The notes beneath the pieces were generated by a model. It was not told the origin of the DNA, did no database searches, and saw nothing but the letters and a program-made list of their open reading frames with translations. Made by a program: the position numbers and the translations under genes. A stretch of DNA of 64,000 nt. It comes from Desulfosarcina ovata subsp. ovata (GTDB lineage: Bacteria; Desulfobacterota; Desulfobacteria; Desulfobacterales; Desulfosarcinaceae). The stretch is taken from positions 868,001 through 932,000 of the forward strand of contig NZ_AP021879.1 of assembly GCF_009689005.1 (NCBI RefSeq), read 5' to 3'. Shown piece after piece: positions 44,256 through 51,365 of this stretch. Position 1 is the stretch's first letter. Every line of letters starts with the position of its first letter.

Positions 44256-45076
44256 ACAACAAAACATTATTGAACCTCTTCGGCCTGAAGTGGAATCCTT
44301 TCTCACCGAATATACCGGCTGAAGCGCTCTGGCGACCGCCTGCAATTGATTCTTTCTTTTTCAGAATTGAGAACCTGGTCAAAGAGGGTGGGTTTGCCTT
44401 GATATGTGGTGAACCCGGCTTGGGGAAATCTAAAAACCTACAGCTTCTGGTAAATCGCCTGGCGCCTATGGGAGATGTGATTGTCGCTGTTATGGAGCGC
44501 CCTCAAAGCAGCCTGACTGATTTTTATCGTGAAATGGGCGATCTTTTTGAGATCAACCTTTCACCGGCCAATCGCTATGGCGGTTTTAAATCGTTACGCA
44601 TCCGATGGCATGAACATTTTAAGAATACCCTATTAAAGCCCGTCCTGCTGGTTGACGAAGCCCAAGAAATGGCAACCCCCTGCCTTAATGAACTCAGACT
44701 CCTGGGAAGCGCCAACTTCGACTCGGAATGCTTGCTGACAACAATCCTGTGTGGTGATAACCGCCTGCCGGAAAGGTTCCGCGCTCTTCCTCTGGTTTCC
44801 TTGGGAAGTCGCATCCAGGTCAGAAGACAGCTTGAACCCTACACCAAAAATGACCTTTTGGACTATTTGAGACACGCTGTCGAATCTGCAGGCGCCCCGG
44901 CTTTGATGACAAAAGAGCTTATGCAAACTCTTGCCGAGCATGCCGGTGGCTACCTGAGAGTGCTCAACAGCATGTCAAACGACTTGTTGGTTGAAGGAGC
45001 GCAAAGGGAAATAGCCCAACTGGATGAAAAACTTTTCCTTGAATTATACGCGCGTACACCAAATCGTAAAAACTAA
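44252..45076 (+). CDS. AAA+ ATPase of element B
   Basis: A 274-aa ATPase starting MNNKTLLNLFGLKWNPFSPN. Walker A GEPGLGKSKNLQ, Walker B PVLLVDEAQEM, sensor TILCGDNRLPERF and C-terminal RVLNSMSNDLLVEGAQ. Homologous over its full length to the element A ATPase. Expected to choose or activate target DNA for the transposase. Coupled to the transposase by the ATGA overlap. Confidence 0.9.
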   Translation: MNNKTLLNLFGLKWNPFSPNIPAEALWRPPAIDSFFFRIENLVKEGGFALICGEPGLGKSKNLQLLVNRLAPMGDVIVAVMERPQSSLTDFYREMGDLFEINLSPANRYGGFKSLRIRWHEHFKNTLLKPVLLVDEAQEMATPCLNELRLLGSANFDSECLLTTILCGDNRLPERFRALPLVSLGSRIQVRRQLEPYTKNDLLDYLRHAVESAGAPALMTKELMQTLAEHAGGYLRVLNSMSNDLLVEGAQREIAQLDEKLFLELYARTPNRKN

Positions 45077-45092
45077 AGAAAGGAAATCTGAA

Positions 45093-45296
45093 ATGAAAAC
45101 TCTCAATAAAATAGAACATGACGAAAATATGGCCCTTGAGGCTCAATTGACTGAACGAATCGAAGAACTAATTGAAAGGCTGCTCCTTGAAACAGCTTTC
45201 GATTTTTTGAATCGAATGCTTGAAAATAAAAAAAATATACGCACTCCTGTTTGCTATAGATCCGATTGCCATGGGCGCGATAAAATCCCTTTTTAA
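45093..45296 (+). CDS. Small helical protein at the end of element B
   Basis: A 67-aa frame, MKTLNKIEHDENMALEAQLT onward, with AAAGGAAA before the ATG and a strong terminator 25 bp after the stop. It is acidic and helical, possibly a coiled coil (RIEELIERLLLETAFDFLNR). I see no obvious equivalent in element A. It could be a small accessory or a chance frame. Confidence 0.4.
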   Translation: MKTLNKIEHDENMALEAQLTERIEELIERLLLETAFDFLNRMLENKKNIRTPVCYRSDCHGRDKIPF

Positions 45297-45320
45297 ATCT
45301 AAACGATAGAAAAATTGATT

Positions 45321-45346
45321 GGGCCGCTCCGGCGGCCCTTTTTTTT
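45321..45346 (+). terminator. Rho-independent terminator of element B
   Basis: GGGCCGC-TCCG-GCGGCCC stem-loop followed by eight T residues. It ends the element B operon 60 bp before the right terminal repeat. Confidence 0.9.
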
Positions 45347-45408
45347 ATTCCTGTTCGCACCTTTATTTTTCTTGATTGAAAATCCATCAATTATCGTGAT
45401 CACTCTCA

Positions 45409-45801
45409 TTCACACACATCTGCACAGTGACCAAGAAGAAAGGATGGTTCCATATTTACCGAAAGACGGTGAAGAAGCGGCTGAGGGCAGCCCTGAGCAG
45501 AGTCAAGGCGGCGATACGTGCCCGAATGCATGATCCGATAGGTGAGGTTGGCGCATGGCTACAGACAGTAATAAGTGGATATTACCGCTACCACGCAGTC
45601 TCCGGTAATCTGTATGCAATGAATACGTTCCGGACCGAAGTTATCCGCTATTGGTTTAAAACGCTGAGGCGTCGAGGTCAAAAGCGGCGCATGAATTGGG
45701 AACGATTCAAACCTATCGTGAAGCGATGGATTCCATCACCCACAGTCCAGCATCCATACCCGAATGTGCGCTTTTACGCCAAACACCCAAGATTGTCGTA
45801 G
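45409..45801 (+). pseudogene. ltrA-like: Intron RT/maturase, C-terminal fragment
   Basis: Continues the RT after element B as THICTVTKKKGWFHIYRKTV, with the maturase/GIIM-type region GAWLQTVISGYYRYHAVSGN, NTFRTEVIRYWFKTLRRR and the class ending HPYPNVRFYAKHPR. Element C enters at 45794. The native stop TAG is restored at 49976 by joining across the 7-bp duplication CCAAGAT. The stop at 45799 belongs to element C. Confidence 0.88.
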
Positions 45802-46167
45802 CTCACGAACTCAGAGACTCGCATCTCACGGACTCAGAGACTCAAAGCCCACTAACCCACTGACTCATTTTCAATTGTAGAAAAAAATATAGAACAAATA
45901 ATCACGGCTCAGTCCTCCTCACCTCACTCACTCCGAACCTCCCATCACATACCTTGGCAATCGCATGTCCGCCCCCTTCAATTTTCATTCAGAGAGTTAT
46001 CAAAAACAAAATCCGGTGCTCAGCATTTTTCACTGAAGCACCAGTTCATTTGTTCACCCGTAGAAAAAGGGTATTATACAGGGAGTTACAAACCGATTAG
46101 GAGGCGGGCTACAGAATTCGTCGATAAGGATGAAGGGGGCATTGGCCTGCCCCCTTCGGCAACCAAG
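45802..46167. other. Left non-coding end of element C
   Basis: About 365 bp between terminal repeat and first gene. It includes the tandem 23-bp repeats at 45802-45847 and a C/T-rich stretch around 45910-46000. No gene seen. Presumably transposase binding sites and promoter. Confidence 0.55.
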
Positions 46168-47037
46168 ATGGAGGCACCCATCCCGATCACCATAGCAATT
46201 ACCAATGCTACCTACATTTGCCTTTATTCGCAAGGACTTCTTGCCGATTATCTGGCAGAGACGATCTGTCCAAAATGTTCTGTTGATTGCGCTTGCCAGC
46301 AGCCACTGCCATCGCTTGAATTGACCAACTCTACCGTTTGTCGCACTTTGTACAAGCTTGAAAAGGATCACGAGGGGATCGATACGGTGGTCAAGGATAT
46401 GGCCCAGATTGTTCTGGTCAGATGTCCCATATGTAAAAGCCGGTTCCGGTTGCTCCCGGCGGATATTCTTCCCTACAAACTTTACTCACTTTCGGTGATT
46501 GAGCTCTCGGTAAGCCTATACAACCGAGGAGACATGGCATTGCGCCAAGTGGTATGGGATCATCTTTACGGTGATCACACCCCTGAGCACGCGACACTTC
46601 ACGCATGGACAGAAGGGTTGGGTGCCTGGTGGCTGGGCAGGCCGATGGGGGAAACGGCCTTTTCAATACCGGCCACCCGGATCCAGGCGGAGTTGGAAAT
46701 CCGTTACCCACAGATGTGTTCATTGCATGGTCAACCGGTTTGGATCAACCCGGATCGTTACCGCAGCCAGGGGCGCCGGGAACGTCTTGAAGCCTGCAAA
46801 CAATTTGAATTTGTCAGTACGCTGATCGCGTCCGAAAACCCGCCAAACTTCGCTGAACTCAACTGTCTCATCGTCAGTTGGGGCAATTCGTTCGGCCTTG
46901 GCTTTAAAACCGGCATTAGCTGCACGGCGGCTGAACACATCAATTTTAAAAATATGCGAACATGGGGCCACATTCTTCCAAAGGAGCCCTTGTCATGTCC
47001 GATTCATGGGAGATCGCCGCCTGGCGGTTCGAAATGA
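46168..47037 (+). CDS. Zinc-finger/HTH protein of element C
   Basis: A 289-aa protein. Cysteine pairs ETICPKCSVDCACQ and VRCPICKSRFRLLP suggest two zinc-binding sites. YNRGDMALRQVVWDHLYGDH plus LHAWTEGLGAWWLG resembles the helix-turn-helix of zinc/HTH proteins that accompany DDE/AAA transposons. Basic C-terminal half. It overlaps the transposase start by 43 bp; the final residues may be readthrough of that overlap. It plays the part that the zinc-ribbon protein plays in elements A and B but is not obviously homologous. Confidence 0.65.
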   Translation: MEAPIPITIAITNATYICLYSQGLLADYLAETICPKCSVDCACQQPLPSLELTNSTVCRTLYKLEKDHEGIDTVVKDMAQIVLVRCPICKSRFRLLPADILPYKLYSLSVIELSVSLYNRGDMALRQVVWDHLYGDHTPEHATLHAWTEGLGAWWLGRPMGETAFSIPATRIQAELEIRYPQMCSLHGQPVWINPDRYRSQGRRERLEACKQFEFVSTLIASENPPNFAELNCLIVSWGNSFGLGFKTGISCTAAEHINFKNMRTWGHILPKEPLSCPIHGRSPPGGSK

Positions 47038-48557
47038 TCAGTCCACTTTTGGATGACAAACTGACCGAAGCAAAAAAACGGCACATTCTTAGCGATCGTA
47101 CGCGGAAGTCTGTTCAATGGCCGTGTTCGTCCCAAAAAAGGCCGATCGGCAGAAGCACACTGTTCCGATGGCTGAAAGACTACCGCGAAAAAGGCTTTTT
47201 GGGGCTGATGCCCAAGGTCAGAAAAGACAAAGGGATGGCCCGCACCGACCGCTGTGAACAGGTGAACTACGCCCTGGGGCTTTTGTACGAAGAGCCCGGA
47301 CGTTCTTTGACCCAGCTGATGATTTACCTCGAATTGGAGTTCGGTGAGCTGTCCATGAGTCGCTCGACCCTTAGCCGGGATCTTCACGCACACCCGGCGT
47401 TTATGGGCATTTTGCGACGCCGAAAGACAGCAGGCAAAAAACTGCGGGACCTGTACGAGACCGACCAGCCGCACGAAATTTGGCAGTTGGACGCCAAAGG
47501 CCCGTTTTCAGTAATGTTGACCAACAGCCAAACGATCCGGGTCCATGTGCTGTCGATTCTCGATGATTTTAGCCGTTACATTCTGGCCGCCATTATCGCA
47601 CAGGCTGAAAATATCCAAGCCGCCGTCAGGGTCTTTCGCCTGGCCGCGTCCAAGTGGGGGATTGCCCTTCGCATGCAGTTCGATCGCGCCTCGGCTTATG
47701 ACTCCGAAGTCTTCCGCACCGGCCTTGCCTTTTTGGGGGTTCATCGAAACTGGGTAAAATCCCGCAACCCAGAGGCACAGGGGAAAATCGAGGCTTATCA
47801 CCGATCCCTGAAAAAATGGTTCGTCAAAGAGCTGCCAAACCAGGAGGTGGTCGATATCCATCATCTGGAGGCCCTGCTTCAGGCGACGATCGCTTTGGTC
47901 TACAACCGGCACCACCATCGTGAAATCAAGATGACCCCGGAACAAGCCCTGGCCCGACGCATCTCAACACGGCGCGTCGGTGCCGACCAACTTGCCCAGG
48001 CATTTCAAATTGCCGCCCAGGCCAAAAGCCACCCGAAGACCGGCCAGGTGAATCTACCCAACGGCCTTTTCCGTGTGCCGGCCCGCTTTGCAGGAAAAAA
48101 ATGTCATTTTCGCTATGATCCGGTAAACACAGACCAAGCCTTGCTGATCATCGATGACGCGCACCAGATCCCGCTTGAACCCTTCACCAAAAAGCATCCC
48201 TTCGATTTTCAAAAGACAGAGGAAAAACGGGGCACCGGCCAGCTGCAAAAACTTCTGGATGTCTGGCAGGGTCGCTGCCGGCCCAATGCCCAGCCCGGCT
48301 TCGGTTTGCCGGAAGTGTTTCGTGAGTTCAGCCGGCTGCTGCAGCGCCCCGTTCCCATCGACCAACGAGAAGCCGCGGCCATCGAAGCCTTTTATCGACA
48401 AAACGGCCCGTTGCCCGCACAGCCGTTTCGCCGGGCGATCGACAAAACCGCTGACGCCCTTGGACCCAACCGTGCCCTGAAAGCCTATCTGCAATACCTG
48501 GAAAGGCTTGTAAAGGCACAGATAAAGAAACCCGACCCGCAGGAGGAACCACTATGA
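46995..48557 (+). CDS. rve-type DDE transposase of element C
   Basis: A 520-aa transposase with an N-terminal helix-turn-helix (RSTLFRWLKDYREKGFLGLM). Integrase core: Asp in EIWQLDAKGPFSVM, Asp in MQFDRASAYDSEVF and Glu in RNPEAQGKIEAYHRSLKKWF. C-terminal beta-barrel-like region LPNGLFRVPARFAGKKCHFR and a helical tail. ATG 46995 has AAGGAG 8 bp upstream. The ATPase start overlaps its stop (ATGA). Intact. Clearly of the IS481/TniA-like rve group but distinct from the element A/B enzyme. Confidence 0.9.
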   Translation: MSDSWEIAAWRFEMISPLLDDKLTEAKKRHILSDRTRKSVQWPCSSQKRPIGRSTLFRWLKDYREKGFLGLMPKVRKDKGMARTDRCEQVNYALGLLYEEPGRSLTQLMIYLELEFGELSMSRSTLSRDLHAHPAFMGILRRRKTAGKKLRDLYETDQPHEIWQLDAKGPFSVMLTNSQTIRVHVLSILDDFSRYILAAIIAQAENIQAAVRVFRLAASKWGIALRMQFDRASAYDSEVFRTGLAFLGVHRNWVKSRNPEAQGKIEAYHRSLKKWFVKELPNQEVVDIHHLEALLQATIALVYNRHHHREIKMTPEQALARRISTRRVGADQLAQAFQIAAQAKSHPKTGQVNLPNGLFRVPARFAGKKCHFRYDPVNTDQALLIIDDAHQIPLEPFTKKHPFDFQKTEEKRGTGQLQKLLDVWQGRCRPNAQPGFGLPEVFREFSRLLQRPVPIDQREAAAIEAFYRQNGPLPAQPFRRAIDKTADALGPNRALKAYLQYLERLVKAQIKKPDPQEEPL

Positions 48558-49288
48558 ACCCATCGTCCTACTTTGCCTTTGACGATTTTGCACGGGCGCT
48601 TGAAAACCTTGAAAACGCCTTTCGAAACGAAAACGACCGTTATCTGATGTTAACCGGCGAGACCGGTGTCGGTAAAACATGGCTGTGCCGGCAGTTGAAC
48701 ACCGTCCTAGACCGCTGCCGGCATCGCGTGTTCTATTTTTCTCACGCACGTCACCTGAGTGCAACCGCCCTGATCCGCGTGCTGGCAACCTGGATGAGAC
48801 TGCCCACCCGACGCTCTCACAGCGAAACGCTCCAAGGCCTGATATCCGCCCTTGGCGAACACCCCCACCAGTTGCTGTTATGGTTCGACGAAGCACACGA
48901 ACTGGCCGATGAAACCCTGCTGGAGGCAAAGGCGCTGGCCGAAAGCGACCTTGACGGCAGTTGCCCGGTACGCATCCTTTTAATCGGCATGCCTTTGCTG
49001 CGGGACAGAGTTCAGGCCATTGCCCCTTTGTGGCGGCGTATCGTGGTGCGCGAAGAGTTGACCGGTCTGACATTCGATGAACTGCCCCCTTTTATCGAAC
49101 ATCACTTCGGTGCCGAAAATCTGCAGCGCATCTGTCAGCAGGGGCTGCATATCCTGTTTGAACGCGCCAGAGGTATCCCGGGCCTGGTTGTCCCCAGGTT
49201 CAAAAAAATCCTGGCCGAAAACAAATCCGGCGGCCCCATCGATCCTTTGTTTCTCGACGACATGCTCCAACGCTGGGAACTGACATGA
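48554..49288 (+). CDS. AAA+ ATPase of element C
   Basis: A 244-aa ATPase starting MNPSSYFAFDDFARALENLE. Walker A is TGETGVGKTWLCRQ (about residues 35-44), Walker B LLLWFDEAHEL, sensor RILLIGMPLLRDR, then a winged C-terminal part (ARGIPGLVVPRFKKIL). ExeA/TniB-like. It overlaps the transposase by 4 bp. It probably sets target choice. Confidence 0.9.
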   Translation: MNPSSYFAFDDFARALENLENAFRNENDRYLMLTGETGVGKTWLCRQLNTVLDRCRHRVFYFSHARHLSATALIRVLATWMRLPTRRSHSETLQGLISALGEHPHQLLLWFDEAHELADETLLEAKALAESDLDGSCPVRILLIGMPLLRDRVQAIAPLWRRIVVREELTGLTFDELPPFIEHHFGAENLQRICQQGLHILFERARGIPGLVVPRFKKILAENKSGGPIDPLFLDDMLQRWELT

Positions 49289-49301
49289 AAGGGGATATGC
49301 C

Positions 49302-49760
49302 ATGAACCCGCAGCAAGCCGAAATCCTGCGTGACATCGTACAGCGTATGATGGCGCGCTACATCACCGTCAGACCTCAGGGCATCGATCTGGGTAACAAA
49401 AGAAAACCGATCCCAGCGCTTGACAGCCGGATCCTTGATTACGGCGCCGCCCGAACGCTCTACCGGAACCGACGCCCTGTCTGCCGATCTCTGGATGCCG
49501 TCAACCCCATCGGTGATACGGAAAAACGCTGCCAGAAATGTCTCGACAGAGATCAATGCACCGGTCAGGTGCGCTTGGACCTGCTGTTCGACAACACCCC
49601 TTACAGGCTCCTGCTCGCCTACACTTCCGCTAAAAACTTCCTGATTTACACCGGTAAACTCGTTGAAAAAAAACTTGAAATTCGTTCAATCAATACCAAG
49701 ATCGTCGTTGTTAACAGAGGCTCATGGGGTGAGTTGCGGTTCTGCGTTGCTGACGTGTAG
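49302..49760 (+). CDS. Small cysteine-motif protein of element C
   Basis: A 152-aa protein lying 13 bp after the ATPase gene. RRPVCRSLDAVN and the cluster EKRCQKCLDRDQCTGQ form a probable single zinc site. The remainder is predicted beta-rich (VRLDLLFDNTPYRLLLAYTS). I do not recognise it. Its fixed place after the ATPase suggests a role in transposition or its control. GGGGATATGCC precedes the ATG, giving a weak ribosome site. Confidence 0.6.
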   Translation: MNPQQAEILRDIVQRMMARYITVRPQGIDLGNKRKPIPALDSRILDYGAARTLYRNRRPVCRSLDAVNPIGDTEKRCQKCLDRDQCTGQVRLDLLFDNTPYRLLLAYTSAKNFLIYTGKLVEKKLEIRSINTKIVVVNRGSWGELRFCVADV

Positions 49761-49968
49761 CGGATAGATATACTGGTTTCTTGTTGTAAGTCGGTTCTTT
49801 CCGGTTGTTGGCGAAACGTCATCCACGCGGTAAGCTTTATCATTTGTTCATTTGAACGCGTCTCGATTATGAACGATATGATATAGGTTAACGCGGCGAT
49901 ATCGGATGTCATCCGAATGATCTCATGAAACGTGGGATGACAGTCTCAAAAAGCGTGGCACACGACAT
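49761..49968. other. Right non-coding end of element C
   Basis: About 210 bp from the last gene to the terminal repeat. It contains the inverted terminal sequence ending CACACGACA. No gene. Confidence 0.6.
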
Positions 49969-49977
49969 CCAAGATAG

Positions 49978-50050
49978 GAGCCCGGTGCGGTAGTTCCGCA
50001 CGCCGGGATCTGTGCGGGGGGGCGCCCGAAAGGGCGTTCTCTACCGCGAC
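49978..50050 (+). ncRNA. Group II intron domains V and VI
   Basis: GAGCCCGGTGCGG-TAGT-TCCGCACGCCGGGATC (49978-50010) folds as the 34-nt domain V hairpin, with the catalytic AGC near its base, a four-base loop and a 2-nt bulge. A purine-rich linker and a CGCCC-GAAA-GGGCG stem follow as domain VI, and the intron ends CGCGAC at 50050. The next base completes the IS66 right end, followed by its target duplication. Confidence 0.88.
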
Positions 50051-50059
50051 CGTTGCAGA

Positions 50060-50484
50060 TGCCGACTTTGTATATGAAATTAGTGGCAGAGACAGCAGGA
50101 TGGTTTCATGGAATCGATGACTTTTAAAGAATGATGACGAAGTGGGGGGCTCAACTGATATTGATGCAATTCGAAGTTTGAAAATTGTCTGCTGGCGGAG
50201 GATCCCGCCGCCGTTCAAGGCAGTTGACCCCGGTGGCATCAAGACACATGCATTACAAAATGGCGCGTGACCTTAATAAAGTGGTCCTTTAAACGGTCGA
50301 CTGATCCCTGCGAAGTCAGCTGAAAATCTGGCGGTGAAAATGGGTAGGAAAAAAAATGAAAATTTCTGAAAAAAATCTGAAATCGACCGCCTGGAAGGGC
50401 ATCTTCGAACAATTTCGTTATTAATACGTTATTAGCGCCAAAATTACAGTTAAAAAATATAAATAAAACAGTGTGTTAAAAATA
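50060..50484. other. Non-coding remnant region after the IS66 target
   Basis: No gene. The first 40 bp are the other half of the parA-like target (minus strand, FIYKVGIC). The rest has no recognisable coding sequence and becomes AT-rich before the tRNA fragment. Confidence 0.5.
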
Positions 50485-50517
50485 GAAGTGGGAGTTCGAG
50501 TCTCCCCTTCGGCACCA
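50485..50517 (+). tRNA. 3-prime tRNA-Leu fragment (probable att site)
   Basis: GGGAGTTCGAGTCTCCC is a T-arm with the TTCGAGT loop, followed by CTTCGGCACCA, an acceptor 3-prime strand with CCA. CTTCGGC would pair with a 5-prime GCCGAAG, the usual start of bacterial tRNA-Leu. The upstream 50 bp are not tRNA, so only the 3-prime end is here. Such fragments are left when an integrated island uses the tRNA 3-prime end as attachment site. Confidence 0.7.
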
Positions 50518-50527
50518 AAAAGAAGAC

Positions 50528-50559
50528 AACCCGCTGAGAAATCAGCGGGTTTTTCTTTT
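50528..50559 (+). terminator. Terminator behind the tRNA fragment
   Basis: AACCCGCTGA-GAAA-TCAGCGGGTT stem-loop followed by TTTCTTTT. Typical of a native tRNA terminator. Confidence 0.85.
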
Positions 50560-50689
50560 GATGCCCTTCCTATCCCTTCAACCGGTCGTGTGGTACACTC
50601 CGGTGGTAGCCATTCATCTCAATATTCCATTATTAAGAATTAAAGTGAGCGAAACACCGGGCGCCAGATCCTTCTATTAGGAAGAGTAG

Positions 50690-51338
50690 ATGTCCCTGAT
50701 TGTTAACGAAATTTTCCACAGTATCCAGGGGGAGTCCAGTTTTGCGGGAACGTCCCTGTGTCTTCGTCAGGTTAACCGGATGCAATCTGCGGTGCTCCTA
50801 TTGCGACACGCAATATGCCTATAGTGAGGGCAGCGCTTATGACATCAGCACCATTATAGACAAGGTTCGTTCTTACGGGTGTCGTCTGGTTGAAATCACC
50901 GGCGGCGAACCGCTGATCCAGGCGGAAACCCCGGATTTAATCCATGCATTGATTGCGAAAGGCTTTCAGGTACTGATGGAGACCAACGGAAGCCTTGATA
51001 TCGACAAGATTGACTCTGCATGTGCCAGAATCGTCGATGTCAAATGTCCTTCAAGCGGTGAGCATGAAAAAAATGATTTGGAAAATTTAAATCGGTTAAC
51101 AGAAAATGATGAACTGAAATTTGTCATCGGAAACCAGACTGACTATGAATTTGCACGTAACATTCTAAAAACTTACAAGCTGGTTTGCCCGAAGAATAGT
51201 AAAATCCATTTTTCGCCGGTTTACGGGAAAATACGTCCGGATCTGCTGGCCCAGTGGATATTGGCTGATCGTCTCAATGTCCGGCTGCAATTGCAATTGC
51301 ATAAGTTTATTTGGGATCCGAATAAAAGAGGAGTGTAG
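50690..51338 (+). pseudogene. queE: 7-carboxy-7-deazaguanine synthase, frameshifted
   Basis: Radical SAM enzyme of queuosine synthesis (converts 6-carboxytetrahydropterin to CDG). The start at ATG 50690 gives MSLIVNEIFHSIQGESSFAG. Then the frame changes and continues RPCVFVRLTGCNLRCSYCDT with the CxxxCxxC iron-sulfur motif, EITGGEPLIQ, VLMETNGS and DVKCPSSGE. One extra A in GGGAACGTCC near 50749 explains the shift, since family members read SSFAGRPCVFVR. The rest is intact, about 215 aa in all. It could be a recent null allele or a sequencing error. AGGAAG lies upstream. Confidence 0.85.
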
Positions 51339-51365
51339 GTTTGAGGGTTGGGTGGGCAGAATTGA

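Larger units (their letters stand above)
42029..45408 (+). mobile_element. Element B: zinc-ribbon/DDE/AAA transposon, 3-bp TSD
   Basis: Left end TGAGAGTAATCAAAATAAAT and inverted right end, read inward, TGAGAGTGATCACGATAATT, both continuing TGATGG (21 of 25 matches). Flanking TTC at 42026-42028 and 45409-45411. The 3380-bp element has three intact main genes on the plus strand plus a small fourth frame and a terminator. It splits the RT gene after FDFLGF. The ends match those of element A. Confidence 0.88.
45794..49968 (+). mobile_element. Element C: four-gene DDE/AAA transposon
   Basis: The ends are TGTCGTAGCTCACG and, inverted, TGTCGTGTGCCACG, with further similarity (GAGACT) inside. TGTCG is a common terminus of TniA/TnsB-type elements. 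CCAAGAT flanks both sides (45787-45793, 49969-49975). 4175 bp with four plus-strand genes: zinc/HTH protein, transposase, AAA ATPase, cysteine-motif protein. The left end has two 23-bp near-repeats (CTCACGAACTCAGAGACTCG and CTCACGGACTCAGAGACTCA, 45802-45847). It lies at the last codons of the intron RT. Confidence 0.87.
21421..50050 (+). mobile_element. Group II intron, interrupted three times
   Basis: The 5-prime end GTGCGCC at 21421 fits the GUGYG consensus. The 3-prime end after domains V/VI is at 50050. It sits one base from the end of the IS66 right repeat. Its reverse transcriptase gene is split by RIT1 (22576-41716), element B (42029-45408) and element C (45794-49968). Subtracting these and their duplications leaves about 1.92 kb, the normal size of an ORF-bearing bacterial group II intron. 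The split ribozyme and RT cannot function as they stand. Confidence 0.88.
18942..50051 (-). mobile_element. IS66-family element, split by a group II intron
   Basis: The left end GTAAGCGTCCTATAAACCCC starts at 18942. The inverted right end runs from about 21396 (GATGGGGTTTATAGGACG) to TTTA at 21420, where the intron begins; its last base C is at 50051 after the intron. GTAAGCG is a canonical IS66 terminus. The 8-bp target duplication GTTGCAGA is at 18934-18941 and again at 50052-50059. Removing the intron gives 2480 bp, a normal IS66 size. It carries tnpA, tnpB and a frameshifted tnpC, all on the minus strand. Confidence 0.9.

Noticed and set aside
45802..45847. Possible CRISPR array
   Set aside because: Only two 23-bp near-repeats without spacers, inside a transposon end. 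No CRISPR array or cas gene is seen anywhere in the window.
46054..46371. Minus-strand frame opposite the zinc/HTH gene of element C
   Set aside because: No motif or ribosome site; the plus-strand gene explains the region.
50485..50517. Complete tRNA gene
   Set aside because: The upstream sequence cannot form D- or anticodon arms; only the 3-prime third is present.
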